From an uncultured Eubacterium sp. (GTDB taxonomy: Bacteria > Bacillota_A > Clostridia > Lachnospirales > Lachnospiraceae), in NCBI GenBank assembly GCA_948468465.1, contig CAOKJJ010000068.1:1-23722 (forward strand): a DNA stretch of 23,722 bases. Direction: 5' to 3'. The position numbers and the translations under genes are program-made. Below the pieces are notes generated by a model, which saw nothing but the letters and a program-made list of their open reading frames with translations, ran no database searches and was not told where the DNA came from. Position 1 is the stretch's first letter. Each line of letters opens with the position of its first letter. This document shows positions 7,998-16,401 of this stretch, piece after piece.

Positions 7998-8873
7998 ATG
8001 TCATTAATGGAAGCAATTATTATGGGGCTGATTCAGGGCATTACCGAATTTTTGCCTGTCAGCAGTTCCGGACATCTGGCTTTGTTTCAAATTGCGTTCG
8101 ATTTGGACGAAACGGGCCTGCTGTTTGACTGTTTGCTGCATTTTGGAACATTAATTGCGGTTTTTGCAGTTTACTATCGTGATATCTGGAAAATGATTTG
8201 CGAAGGATTTGGAATCATAGGTGATTTTTTCATCAACGCAGGAACCGCCGTGTCAAGGCTTTCAGGAAACAAAGAAAAACAGTACCGAAAAATTATATGC
8301 AATGGCTATCGAAAATTCGTGATGCTGATCATCGTATCTACGATTCCTACCGGTATTATAGGGATTGTGGCATCAGACCTGATTGAACAGGCATCAACGA
8401 TTTTGATCGTGCCGGGTATCTGCCTGATCATTACCTCTGTGCTGCTTTTCATTGCAGACCGATGTAAAGAAGGAAATAAGACTCCAAGACATGTCACTTA
8501 TACGAACGCGTTTATCATCGGCATTTGCCAGGGATTTGCGACACTGCCGGGGATTTCACGCTCGGGGACTACGATTACAGCCTGCCTGCTGAGCGGGTTT
8601 GACCGCAAATTTGCGGTAAAGTATTCTTTTATTATGTCGATTCCGGCAATTTTAGGTTCTGTTGTCCTGCAGCTGTTTGACCTGGGAAGCGAACAAATTA
8701 CATCTACGGAATGGATGTACTATTTTGTTGGTACACTCGTAGCCGCTTTGGTTGGCTACATTTGCATTAAGATTATGCTGTACGTTGTAAGACAGAAAAA
8801 GTATACGATCTTTTCGATATATTGTCTGATTGTGGGCATTATTTCAATCAGCGCTTATTTTGTGCTTGCTTAA
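7998..8873 (+). CDS. uppP: Undecaprenyl-diphosphatase UppP (BacA family)
   Basis: Integral membrane enzyme that dephosphorylates undecaprenyl pyrophosphate to regenerate the lipid carrier for peptidoglycan and other wall polymers; extra copies give bacitracin resistance. The two catalytic signatures are present: EFLPVSSSGH at 17-26 and LPGISRSGTT at 183-192. About seven hydrophobic helices are visible. At 291 residues it is slightly longer than the usual 265-280, from an insertion near 80-100 (NAGTAVSRLSGNKEKQYRK). The ATG at 7998 follows AGGGAGG at 7985-7991 and gives the conserved start MSLMEAIIMGLIQGITEF; an in-frame ATG at 7974 lies inside the leader hairpin and is rejected. Confidence 0.96.
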   Translation: MSLMEAIIMGLIQGITEFLPVSSSGHLALFQIAFDLDETGLLFDCLLHFGTLIAVFAVYYRDIWKMICEGFGIIGDFFINAGTAVSRLSGNKEKQYRKIICNGYRKFVMLIIVSTIPTGIIGIVASDLIEQASTILIVPGICLIITSVLLFIADRCKEGNKTPRHVTYTNAFIIGICQGFATLPGISRSGTTITACLLSGFDRKFAVKYSFIMSIPAILGSVVLQLFDLGSEQITSTEWMYYFVGTLVAALVGYICIKIMLYVVRQKKYTIFSIYCLIVGIISISAYFVLA

Positions 8874-8940
8874 TGTGCTGTAGCCGCGCTGGAACGCGCC
8901 GGAAGCATGGGTGGAATCTTATTAGAAACGGAGAAATGAA

Positions 8941-11900
8941 ATGGCAAAAAAACGTTCCTCAAAAACATCCGATCACAGCGGCAGTCCGGCTGTATCGTTT
9001 AAATACGAAGTCATACTTTGGGCCGTGCTTGCTTTGTCAATTATTTTGTTTATCAGCAACTTTGGAATTGCGGGAGCAGCTGGCAATTTTATCAGCAGCA
9101 TCTTTTTCGGCCTGTTTGGACTGGCTGCATACATATTTCCTGTTTTTTTGTTTGCCGGGACAGCATTTATCATTGCGAATCAGAATAATACGACAGCTCT
9201 TGTAAAGGCTTTGGCGGCTTCCGGATTTTTTATATTTATCTGTATGTTTCTGGAGCTTGTCTGTGGCAGCAGCAAGGCGAAAACACCGCTGGATTCTTAT
9301 TTGTGGTCCGCGGAGCATAAGTTTGGAGGCGGCCTGACAGGCGGGCTGCTTACATGGCTGATCCGGCCGAATCTTGGTACCATCAGCGCCTATGTGATTG
9401 ATATCATCATGCTTATTATCTGCATCGTGCTTATGACACAGCGTTCTTTGTGGAGGCCGATCCAGTCCGGCAGCAGAAAAGTATATGATTCCGCGAAAAA
9501 CGAAACGCTCCGGCAGCGTCAGCAGTATCAGGAACGCAGACAGCGCCGGATCGATAACAAAGTAAGCGGGGTATCCACGGATACGAGCCTGAAAAATACC
9601 TCTGCGACCGGCGCTTCTGATGATATCAGCGAGATACGTCCGGATCCGGCTCTTTTGCAGGATTTCCCGATTTATATGATGAATCAGCCGCATCCGAATG
9701 AAACAGCTTCCGCGAAACTGCGTCAGAGCCAGCAGGCGCAGCAGCAGGAGCCGCAGATGCAGCAGACGCTGGCAGCCGCGGGAATGGGATATGCGGACGT
9801 CATGCCGTTTCCTTCCGTAAAATCAGGAATGGATACCGAATCTTTAGACAATATTATTCCGATACAAAATCGAAAAGTCAGCCTTGCGCCAAACAATTCT
9901 CATTTGCCGCAAAATGCTGCAGCGGACATGCAGCCGGAAACTGCGGCTGAAGCGGCGGAAAGCAGTTATGCCGCAGCTGGCGCTGCAGCCGAAGCAGCGG
10001 CACATTCCGGGGAAGATGACATTTTAGCAAGAACGAGTGATATTTTTTCTGATTTGTTTCCGGATGCGGACAGTGAAGCGCCTAAAGCAGAGCCGGATAT
10101 ATCAGACAGCCATGCGCCTGACAGGAATGCGCTTGATATGGAGGCACTTCATATGAACGCACATAATATGAATGCGCTTCATACGGAGGCACTTCATATG
10201 AATGCACCTGATATGGATGCCTTTGAAACGAAAGGGTCTGAAACAAATATCATCGAAGCAGAGGAATCTGGTACGCAAACTTCTGCATTTGAGACAGATG
10301 AACTGCCAGGTGAGCCGCCGCTGTCCGCGCAGGAGCTGATCGAGCAGCAGCTGATGGCCGCGGCGCCGGCTCCGCAAAGAGTATCTGACGCACAGGTATC
10401 GAAAGGCCATACAGAACAAGCTTTGCCAAAACGCCCAAAACAGACGGCCGCAGAGACAGCGTCGAATGTGACGGCCGTACAGATGCAGATGGCCCAGGCG
10501 CCTGTGAATATCAAAAAAGAATACATCCTGCCGCCGGTTGATCTGCTTAGCAGCAGTGATCCGGGGCAGACGGGGGATTCCAGAGAGCATTTACAGGAGA
10601 CTGCGTTAAAATTACAGCAGACATTAAAAAATTTCGGCGTCAATGTAACGATTTTAAATGTAAGCTGCGGACCATCCGTTACCCGTTATGAGATACAGCC
10701 GGAAATGGGGGTTAAAGTCAGCAAGATCGTAAATCTGGCGGATGATATTAAATTAAATCTGGCGGCGGCTGATATCCGGATTGAAGCGCCGATTCCCGGA
10801 AAAGCCGCGATCGGTATTGAGGTACCGAACAAAGAGACGGTTCCTGTAATGTTCAAAGATCTGATCGAATCCGACGCATTCCGCAAGCAGAGTTCTCCAT
10901 GTGCTTTTGCGGCCGGCAAAGATATATCCGGACAGGTCGTTGTTACGGATATTTGCAAAATGCCGCATCTTTTAATTGCAGGCGCAACCGGATCCGGAAA
11001 ATCCGTATGTATTAATACGATTATTATGAGCATTATTTATAAGGCAAATCCTGAAGATGTCAAGCTGATTATGATTGATCCGAAAGTCGTGGAGCTAAGC
11101 GTCTATAACGGCATTCCTCATCTGCTGCTTCCTGTTGTGACCGATCCTAAAAAGGCAGCGGGTGCGCTGCACTGGGCGGTATCCGAGATGATGGACCGTT
11201 ATCAGAAGTTTGCGGACTACGGCGTCCGGGATATGAAAGGATACAATGCGAAAATAAAGAAAATCGCGGATATTCCAGATGAAAACAAGCCGCAGAAAAT
11301 GCCGTATATTGTAATTATTGTGGACGAGCTGGCGGATCTTATGATGGCAGCTCCGGGAGATGTGGAGGATGCCATCTGCAGATTAGCCCAGCTGGCCAGG
11401 GCAGCCGGCATTCATCTGATTATAGCAACGCAAAGGCCGTCTGTAAATGTTATTACCGGGTTAATCAAAGCGAATATGCCGTCGCGAATCGCTTTTTCGG
11501 TGACCTCCGGCATTGATTCCAGAACGATTCTGGATATGAACGGGGCGGAAAAGCTGTTAGGAAAAGGTGATATGCTCTTTTATCCGCAGGGGCTGCAAAA
11601 GCCGGTCCGGGTGCAGGGAGCGTTTGTCTCGGATTCGGAAGTGTCTGCGGTTGTGGAATTTTTAACAGAGCGCAATGGTGTGGGCGAATACAGCAGTGAC
11701 ATTGAGCAGCAGGTAGCAGACGCGGCGTCCGGTGCCGGCGTATCCTCTCAGGATGCATCCGCCGCGGATGACAGGGACGTATATTTTGCAGATGCGGCGA
11801 AGCTGTTGATTGACAAGGACAAGGCATCGGTCAGTATGCTGCAAAGATATTTTAAAATCGGATTTAACCGCGCGGCGCGTATTATGGACCAGTTGGAAGA

Positions 11901-11994
11901 GGCAGGAGTCGTTGGGCCGGAAGAGGGCACCAAACCGCGCAAAATTATGATGAGTCCGGAAGAATTCGCACAGTACGAAGAAGAAGTGTTATAA
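8941..11994 (+). CDS. ftsK: FtsK/SpoIIIE-family DNA translocase
   Basis: A membrane-anchored hexameric DNA pump that clears chromosome ends from the septum during division or sporulation. Four hydrophobic helices occupy about residues 24-166. A low-complexity Q/A/E-rich linker runs from about 170 to 545, with seven pentapeptide repeats at 396-430. The motor follows, with Walker A GATGSGKS at 681-688 and Walker [13 protein letters not shown] starting at 791 (D795, E796). The C-terminal gamma winged helix (about 940-1005, ending near [25 protein letters not shown]) reads the orienting DNA motifs. At 1017 residues it is longer than Bacillus SpoIIIE because of the linker. ATG 8941 has GGAG at 8931-8934. 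The sequence alone does not tell whether it serves as vegetative FtsK/SftA or as SpoIIIE; four-TM forms fit SpoIIIE. The stop lies inside the 14-bp tandem repeat. Confidence 0.95.
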   Translation: MAKKRSSKTSDHSGSPAVSFKYEVILWAVLALSIILFISNFGIAGAAGNFISSIFFGLFGLAAYIFPVFLFAGTAFIIANQNNTTALVKALAASGFFIFICMFLELVCGSSKAKTPLDSYLWSAEHKFGGGLTGGLLTWLIRPNLGTISAYVIDIIMLIICIVLMTQRSLWRPIQSGSRKVYDSAKNETLRQRQQYQERRQRRIDNKVSGVSTDTSLKNTSATGASDDISEIRPDPALLQDFPIYMMNQPHPNETASAKLRQSQQAQQQEPQMQQTLAAAGMGYADVMPFPSVKSGMDTESLDNIIPIQNRKVSLAPNNSHLPQNAAADMQPETAAEAAESSYAAAGAAAEAAAHSGEDDILARTSDIFSDLFPDADSEAPKAEPDISDSHAPDRNALDMEALHMNAHNMNALHTEALHMNAPDMDAFETKGSETNIIEAEESGTQTSAFETDELPGEPPLSAQELIEQQLMAAAPAPQRVSDAQVSKGHTEQALPKRPKQTAAETASNVTAVQMQMAQAPVNIKKEYILPPVDLLSSSDPGQTGDSREHLQETALKLQQTLKNFGVNVTILNVSCGPSVTRYEIQPEMGVKVSKIVNLADDIKLNLAAADIRIEAPIPGKAAIGIEVPNKETVPVMFKDLIESDAFRKQSSPCAFAAGKDISGQVVVTDICKMPHLLIAGATGSGKSVCINTIIMSIIYKANPEDVKLIMIDPKVVELSVYNGIPHLLLPVVTDPKKAAGALHWAVSEMMDRYQKFADYGVRDMKGYNAKIKKIADIPDENKPQKMPYIVIIVDELADLMMAAPGDVEDAICRLAQLARAAGIHLIIATQRPSVNVITGLIKANMPSRIAFSVTSGIDSRTILDMNGAEKLLGKGDMLFYPQGLQKPVRVQGAFVSDSEVSAVVEFLTERNGVGEYSSDIEQQVADAASGAGVSSQDASAADDRDVYFADAAKLLIDKDKASVSMLQRYFKIGFNRAARIMDQLEEAGVVGPEEGTKPRKIMMSPEEFAQYEEEVL
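10126..10230 (+). repeat. Seven 15-bp coding repeats in the FtsK linker
   Basis: In-frame degenerate minisatellite encoding [30 protein letters not shown] and DAFET. The second and fifth units are identical at DNA level (GAGGCACTTCATATG). Confidence 0.9.
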
Positions 11995-12042
11995 TAAAAG
12001 TGTTATAATAAAAGTGTTATAATAAAAAAGTGTTATAATAAA
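11985..12042 (+). repeat. Four tandem copies of a 14-bp unit with a perfect extended -10
   Basis: The unit AGTGTTATAATAAA occurs at 11985-11998, 11999-12012, 12013-12026 and 12029-12042, with two extra A before the last copy. The first copy contains the ftsK stop codon. Every copy holds TGT-TATAAT, a consensus TGn extended -10, at 11987-11995, 12001-12009, 12015-12023 and 12031-12039. No convincing TTGACA stands upstream. Any of these could start folD transcription. Confidence 0.9.
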
Positions 12043-12080
12043 ACATGCAACGTAAAAAGAGTAGGAAAGGAAGTTTGACA

Positions 12081-12932
12081 GTGGCTAATTTAGTGGCTAA
12101 TTTAATAGATGGGAAACGTATTTCGCAGGAAATCAAAGACGAGTTAAAAATAAAAGTGGCACAATGCAAAGAGCAGGGCATCAAAGGATGCCTTGCTGTC
12201 ATTCAGGTCGGCGCGGATCCGGCCTCCAGTGTTTATGTGCGTAATAAAAAACGTGCCTGTGAATATATTGGCATTGAGTCGCTTTCTTATGAACTGCCGG
12301 AAGAAACGACGGAAGAAGAACTGCTGCGATTGATCGGCAGTCTGAACGCAGATGAGAAGGTGAACGGCATTCTTGTACAGCTTCCGGTGCCGGAGCATAT
12401 AGATGAAAATAAGATTATTCAGGCAATCTCACCGAAAAAGGATGTCGATGGTTTTCATCCGCAAAATGTAGGTGCTCTTACAAGCGGCCTGCCGGGATTT
12501 GTTTCCTGTACGCCGGCAGGTGTCATCCAGCTTTTGAAACGTTCTGGCATTTCAATTGCCGGAAAAAATTGTGTGGTCGTCGGCCGCAGCAATATTGTCG
12601 GCAAGCCAATGGCCTTGCTCATGCTGCGTGAAAATGCCACGGTTACCATCGCCCACTCCAAAACACAGAATTTAAAAGAAGTCTGCAGGCAGGCCGATAT
12701 TTTAATTGTAGCCGTCGGCAGGCCGAAAATGATCGATGCTTCATATATAAAAGAAGGCGCCGTCGTGATAGACGTCGGCATTCATCGCGGTGAAAATCAA
12801 AAGCTGTGCGGGGATGTGGATTTTGACAGTGTGTCTGCACATGCCAGTGCCATTACGCCGGTTCCCGGCGGAGTCGGTCCCATGACGATCGCAATGCTGA
12901 TGTATAATTGTGTACAGGCAATGACACGGTAA
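12081..12932 (+). CDS. folD: FolD: methylene-THF dehydrogenase / methenyl-THF cyclohydrolase
   Basis: Bifunctional enzyme interconverting 5,10-methylene-THF, 5,10-methenyl-THF and 10-formyl-THF for purine and one-carbon metabolism. Visible motifs: SSVYVRNKKRACEYIGI with the Y-x-x-x-K active-site pair, VQLPVPEHID, PKKDVDGFHPQNVG, the dinucleotide-binding GRSNIVGKPMALLML, and the C-terminal PVPGGVGPMTIAML. The GTG at 12081 is preferred: AAAGGAAG at 12066-12073 precedes it by 7 bases and gives 283 residues, the family length. An ATG at 12045 has no Shine-Dalgarno. The first twelve bases GTGGCTAATTTA are duplicated in tandem, so a second GTG at 12093 opens the same frame four codons later; its product MANLIDGKRISQEI is the more typical N-terminus. 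Confidence 0.95.
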   Translation: MANLVANLIDGKRISQEIKDELKIKVAQCKEQGIKGCLAVIQVGADPASSVYVRNKKRACEYIGIESLSYELPEETTEEELLRLIGSLNADEKVNGILVQLPVPEHIDENKIIQAISPKKDVDGFHPQNVGALTSGLPGFVSCTPAGVIQLLKRSGISIAGKNCVVVGRSNIVGKPMALLMLRENATVTIAHSKTQNLKEVCRQADILIVAVGRPKMIDASYIKEGAVVIDVGIHRGENQKLCGDVDFDSVSAHASAITPVPGGVGPMTIAMLMYNCVQAMTR

Positions 12933-12950
12933 GGAGGCATCATCATTCAG

Positions 12951-14261
12951 ATGAAATGTACAAAATGCGGAATGGAAGTCGCATCTTCAGCCCGGACATG
13001 CAGTCGCTGCGGGGAAGCGGTTTCGCGGGAATTCAATTATAAAAATATGGAAAAAGAGCTGCTTCATACGGTATGGGAAGAAGAAACTATCCATGGAATA
13101 TCCGAAGCAGCGATGCGGTATGAACAGCCAAAGCAGCTGCAGACGCCGGCAGCCAGCAAAAATCAGAAAGGGATGAGGATAATTAAAAATCAGAATCAAT
13201 TTGAGGAATTTGGAGAAATGGAAGAAATGGAAGACGATGAACTGCCGCAGAAGCAGCCGGCAAAACTGGCACTGTCTGTGCTGGCTGGTGCAGCTGTATT
13301 TGGAGGACTGGCATTTTTTCTGCACAATTTTTCCACAGATTATGTGTATGAAAAAAAAGAGACGCAATATTTAAACTGCCTGGAAATGATGGCAAACGAA
13401 GATTATCCGGGCGCGCTTGATTCTGTCGATCTGCTGCTTAAGGAAGAATCAGACAGCCTGGATTATCTGGGACTGAAAAATACAATTTGTGAACAAAGCG
13501 GAGACAGTAAGCTGCAGAAAGAAACACTGCAAAAAATCATCCGTCTGGACGCGGATAATTACCAGGCATATGAAAAACTGCTGGCACTGTATCTGGAAGA
13601 GGAAGATCAAAAAAGCATTGAAAAACTGGCTGCGGATGCGCCAAATTCTGCTATTGCGGCTATGCTTGGTGAATATCTCGTGGACACGCCGTATCTGGAA
13701 CTGACACCCGGCGTTTATGATGCCAGTCAGACACTGGCCATTACAAGCGAGGGAGGCAACAGCATTTATTACACGTTAGACGGTTCTTCTCCAGAGGAAA
13801 AAGGCATGTTATACGCAAATCCAATTCCACTGGAACAAAACTATATTTACTCGGTAAGGGCTGTCTGTAAAAATGAAAGAGGCGCTTATGGGGATGAAAC
13901 CTCTGGAGAATATCAGATCGGGATTGATGCTGTCAATCGGTTTTCGAACAACGCGGCAGGTTCCGAAAACGGGATAACGGACGGTTCCGGAGCAGTTACG
14001 GGCATACAGATTGCACAGCCGGAAGTCTATCCGCAGAACGGGACCTATACGACACAGCAAAGGATTACAATAGATGTTCCGATCGGATACAAGGCCTATT
14101 ACAGCTGGGCGGCCGCAGATACGCTGACACCGCAGAATGGAACGTTATATACCGGCGGCATTACGATGCCTGAGGGCAACTCTGTTTTGTCTGTAATCAT
14201 TACAGACGGGAATGGAAACAGCAGCCAGGTGAAACAGGTCAGCTATACGTATCAGCCATAA
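12951..14261 (+). CDS. Zinc-ribbon, single-TM protein with CHB_HEX_C-like repeats
   Basis: A 436-residue protein with no recognised specific function. Order: an N-terminal zinc ribbon (C3, C6, C17, C20), an acidic linker, one membrane helix at about 106-126, a helical TPR-like stretch (about 135-225, EDYPGALDSVDLLLKEE and similar), then two beta domains of chitobiase/beta-hexosaminidase C-terminal type (about 228-325 with NSIYYTLDGSSPEEKGMLY, and about 350-436 with YKAYYSWAAADTLTPQNGTLY). Topology predicts the ribbon inside and the rest outside the cell. The start is unclear: AAGGAGG at 12931-12937 is 13 bases from the ATG at 12951, while an in-frame ATT at 12945 would be spaced at 7. It follows folD by 18 bases and is probably cotranscribed. 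Confidence 0.8.
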   Translation: MKCTKCGMEVASSARTCSRCGEAVSREFNYKNMEKELLHTVWEEETIHGISEAAMRYEQPKQLQTPAASKNQKGMRIIKNQNQFEEFGEMEEMEDDELPQKQPAKLALSVLAGAAVFGGLAFFLHNFSTDYVYEKKETQYLNCLEMMANEDYPGALDSVDLLLKEESDSLDYLGLKNTICEQSGDSKLQKETLQKIIRLDADNYQAYEKLLALYLEEEDQKSIEKLAADAPNSAIAAMLGEYLVDTPYLELTPGVYDASQTLAITSEGGNSIYYTLDGSSPEEKGMLYANPIPLEQNYIYSVRAVCKNERGAYGDETSGEYQIGIDAVNRFSNNAAGSENGITDGSGAVTGIQIAQPEVYPQNGTYTTQQRITIDVPIGYKAYYSWAAADTLTPQNGTLYTGGITMPEGNSVLSVIITDGNGNSSQVKQVSYTYQP

Positions 14262-14268
14262 GGATGTT

Positions 14269-14360
14269 TAAATATTTGCTGCAGATTGGATTCCCGGACG
14301 CTTGGAGAGGGACATTTTCCATCATCCGGCGTCCGGGAGCCCAAAATGCAGCAATATTTA
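14269..14360. terminator. Nested inverted repeat between convergent genes (bidirectional terminator)
   Basis: Outer arms TAAATATTtGCTGCA (14269-14283) and TGCAGCAATATTTA (14347-14360) pair with one bulged T; inside them CCCGGACGC (14293-14301) pairs with GCGTCCGGG (14329-14337). An AT-rich tract with TTATTTTTATTT follows on the plus side. It lies between the stop codons of the zinc-ribbon gene and xpt and could stop transcription from both sides. Confidence 0.75.
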
Positions 14361-14375
14361 TATTTATAATTATTT

Positions 14376-14948
14376 TTATTTCATTAATTCAATGACCCCT
14401 TTGTCAAGCCTTGCAATGCGGACCTGTGAATAAATGGAAAATCCCTGTTCTTCGAGCTTTGCACGCCCTGGCTGAAATGATTTTTCGATTAATATGCCGA
14501 TACCCGCAATCGTTGCGTGCGCTTTGCGTATTAAGCGGATGGCGCCAGTCGCGGCTTCACCGTTTGCTAAAAAATCATCAATGATCAATACATGGTCCTG
14601 TTCGCTGATCAGATGTCTGGCAAGCGTCAGTTCGTAGCTGGAGCCTTTTGTATAAGAGGTGACGATCGTCTGGTACATATTTTCGTTGAGCACTTTGGAT
14701 GGGGATTTTTTTAAAATCAGCAAAGGGACCTGCATCGCATGCGCAGTCATCAATGCAGGGGCGATGCCGGAGCTTTCGATTGTGATTACTTTTGTAATGC
14801 CCTTGTTTTTAAAATGCTCCGCGAAATCTTCTCCGATCGCCTGCATAAGTTCCGTGTCGATCTGATGGTTTACAAACCCGTCTACTTTTAAAATATTTTC
14901 ATTGACCGCAATGCCTTCTTTTAATACTCTTTCTTCCAGTAATTTCAT
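14376..14948 (-). CDS. xpt: Xanthine phosphoribosyltransferase
   Basis: Purine salvage enzyme making XMP from xanthine and PRPP. The 190-residue protein begins MKLLEERVLKEGIAVNENILKVDGFVNHQ and has the PRPP-binding loop VLIIDDFLANGEAA at 120-133, as in Bacillus Xpt (about 194 residues). On the minus strand GGAGG precedes the ATG by about 10 bases. It sits 39 bases downstream of the zinc-ribbon gene at 14988-15641, so the two are likely cotranscribed. The usual guanine riboswitch is not present in the short gap, and I did not recognise one upstream of the operon (15642-15761). Confidence 0.95.
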   Translation of the reverse strand: MKLLEERVLKEGIAVNENILKVDGFVNHQIDTELMQAIGEDFAEHFKNKGITKVITIESSGIAPALMTAHAMQVPLLILKKSPSKVLNENMYQTIVTSYTKGSSYELTLARHLISEQDHVLIIDDFLANGEAATGAIRLIRKAHATIAGIGILIEKSFQPGRAKLEEQGFSIYSQVRIARLDKGVIELMK

Positions 14949-14987
14949 AATCAGTTATCCTCCTCGTGTATGTTTCTGTTCCAAAGT

Positions 14988-15641
14988 TTAATCCTGTGGA
15001 TATAATTCCTCATAAAACTGCTCCGTTAAATAATCTAAAAAGGCGTCCGTATAAGCCGGAAACTGTTTGGAAAGCGCCTGCTTCATATAACGGCTGCGTT
15101 TAAAATATTTTTGCTGCAGTTCTTCCATCGGCCCGATTTCCATAGCGGCATCAATAGTTTCGGCAGGGAAGTTGTCAAAAAACCATGTTTTTGCCGCTTC
15201 TGTTTCTTCGGATTCTTTTTTTACCTGCAATTTTAAACTGCCTAGCTGCATATAAGACCGTATGCCGATGCCGAGAAAAATAAGAAACAGGATGCCCATA
15301 ACGACTCCCATAAGACTTTTCATATAAGCGGCAAACTGCAGCGGTATGATGCCGGTGAACGTAAGGAGCATCAAAATAATACCGGCAGCTCCTACAAGAA
15401 TGAAAGAATAGGCCGTGGATTTCATGTCTTCATATTTTGTTCCCATTTCCACATACGCCTTGGTTCCGTCAGACAACGCATGCAGATTTTCATGGCTGTC
15501 GATTTGATTGAGTATTTTTGCTTTTTGTTCTGCCGGAGCGCTGTCAAGCTCTACGGGCAGGGTGTTTACTAAAGGCGAACCGCATTCGGCGCATACGGTA
15601 ATGCCGTCGCGGTATTCCGCCTTGCATTTTGGACACCACAT
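14988..15641 (-). CDS. Zinc-ribbon membrane protein of unknown function
   Basis: A 217-residue protein. A zinc ribbon at the N-terminus (C3, C6, C17, C20: MWCPKCKAEYRDGITVCAECGSPL) has the DUF2007-like look of a CPxC ribbon. Two membrane helices follow at about 78-103 and 112-135, then a cytosolic, charged helical C-terminus (about 136-217, KKESEETEAAKTWFFDNFP). AGGAGG lies 7 bases before the ATG on the minus strand. It is the upstream gene of a probable operon with xpt. No enzymatic motif was seen; a regulatory or scaffold role is possible but not shown. Confidence 0.85.
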   Translation of the reverse strand: MWCPKCKAEYRDGITVCAECGSPLVNTLPVELDSAPAEQKAKILNQIDSHENLHALSDGTKAYVEMGTKYEDMKSTAYSFILVGAAGIILMLLTFTGIIPLQFAAYMKSLMGVVMGILFLIFLGIGIRSYMQLGSLKLQVKKESEETEAAKTWFFDNFPAETIDAAMEIGPMEELQQKYFKRSRYMKQALSKQFPAYTDAFLDYLTEQFYEELYPQD

Positions 15642-15670
15642 AGAGTTCCTCCTGTTTGTTATATTTTATC

Positions 15671-15699
15671 TGGACATTTCAATGGCAATCCGATAAGAT
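15671..15699 (+). promoter_or_regulatory. Putative sigma-A promoter for rlmH
   Basis: TGGACA (15671-15676), 17-base spacer, TAAGAT (15694-15699), in the divergent region between the zinc-ribbon gene and rlmH. The minus-strand promoter of the zinc-ribbon/xpt operon must overlap this region, but I could not settle its boxes. Confidence 0.45.
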
Positions 15700-15761
15700 G
15701 AAATTATTATACCACATTCCAAACGAAAATCTATGGCAAATTACAAATAGGAGCAAAAACT

Positions 15762-16241
15762 ATGAAAATAACGATTTTAACAGTTGGAAAAATAAAGGAA
15801 GCGTTCTACCGGGATGCAGCGGCGGAGTTTCAAAAGCGTCTGAGCCGGTATGTGAAGCTTGAAATCATAGAAGTCCCGGATGAAAAGACGCCGGAGGAAG
15901 CATCTGACCGGGAAAAAGAAAAGATTTTGGAACTGGAAGGCGCCCGGCTTATGAAATATATCCGGCCGGACATGTATGTCATTGCGCTTGCGATCGAAGG
16001 ACGCATGCTGAATTCCATTGAATTTTCCGAAAAAATAAGGCTGCTCGGCGTAAATGGAACGAGCCATATCGCGTTTGTCATAGGCGGATCGCTTGGATTG
16101 GCGGACAGCATCGGCAGGCGGGCGGATGTAAAGCTCAGCTTTTCGAAAATGACATTTCCGCATCAGCTGATGCGCGTGATTTTACTGGAGCAGATTTACA
16201 GAAGCTATCGGATTATGAACCGTGAGCCGTATCATAAATAG
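15762..16241 (+). CDS. rlmH: 23S rRNA pseudouridine-1915 N3-methyltransferase RlmH
   Basis: SPOUT-class enzyme that methylates pseudouridine in helix 69 of 23S rRNA on assembled 70S ribosomes, using S-adenosylmethionine. All 159 residues match the family: MKITILTVGKIKEAFYRDAA at the start, the knot/SAM-binding segment FVIGGSLGL at 105-113, and the C-terminal MTFPHQLMRVILLEQIYRSYRI followed by NREPYHK. AGGAG at about 15750-15754 precedes the ATG. The gene is monocistronic: the opposite strand is occupied downstream by the candidate small RNA, and no plus-strand terminator with a T run was found. Confidence 0.97.
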   Translation: MKITILTVGKIKEAFYRDAAAEFQKRLSRYVKLEIIEVPDEKTPEEASDREKEKILELEGARLMKYIRPDMYVIALAIEGRMLNSIEFSEKIRLLGVNGTSHIAFVIGGSLGLADSIGRRADVKLSFSKMTFPHQLMRVILLEQIYRSYRIMNREPYHK

Positions 16242-16254
16242 GGGTGTACAGAAT

Positions 16255-16288
16255 ATAAATAAAAGGCAGATAGCCGAAGTTATCTGCC
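16255..16288 (-). terminator. Intrinsic terminator of the candidate small RNA
   Basis: On the minus strand GGCAGATA (16288-16281) pairs with TATCTGCC (16272-16265); the loop contains C-TTCG-G, an ultrastable tetraloop, and TTTTATTT follows. The plus strand has no T run after the stem. Confidence 0.85.
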
Positions 16289-16395
16289 CTGCATCCTGAA
16301 TGAAATAGGTGGGTGACAATCCACATCTCCTAACTACGGGCGACGGCCGCCTGTTCCGTCCTCTGATTTCATTCATTATAGCTTACCCGTTTGGT
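16258..16395 (-). ncRNA. Candidate small structured RNA (unidentified)
   Basis: No open frame explains this gap, but the minus strand carries every part of an independent RNA gene: a consensus promoter just upstream, a small 5' hairpin (TTACC/GGTAA), a perfect 9-bp closing stem GAATGAAAT/ATTTCATTC (16366-16374 with 16298-16306) around about 59 GC-rich bases with inner hairpins GACGG/CCGTC and GTGG/CCAC, and a strong terminator. Predicted length is about 138 nt. I do not recognise the family. It lacks the SRP RNA loop and known riboswitch cores I checked by eye; a divergent 6S RNA is one possibility. The 5' end is inferred from the -10 box. Confidence 0.6.
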
Positions 16396-16401
16396 AACTT
16401 A

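Noticed and set aside
7931..8128. A 65-codon frame overlapping the uppP leader and start
   Set aside because: It runs through the leader hairpin and into uppP in a different frame, with no ribosome-binding site.
11985..12042. The tandem repeats here and at 10126-10230 as CRISPR
   Set aside because: The units are 14 and 15 bp, adjacent without spacers, and no cas gene is present.
14949..15761. A purine riboswitch expected before xpt
   Set aside because: The gap before xpt is only 39 bases, and the region upstream of the operon (15642-15761) shows no conserved purine-aptamer core.
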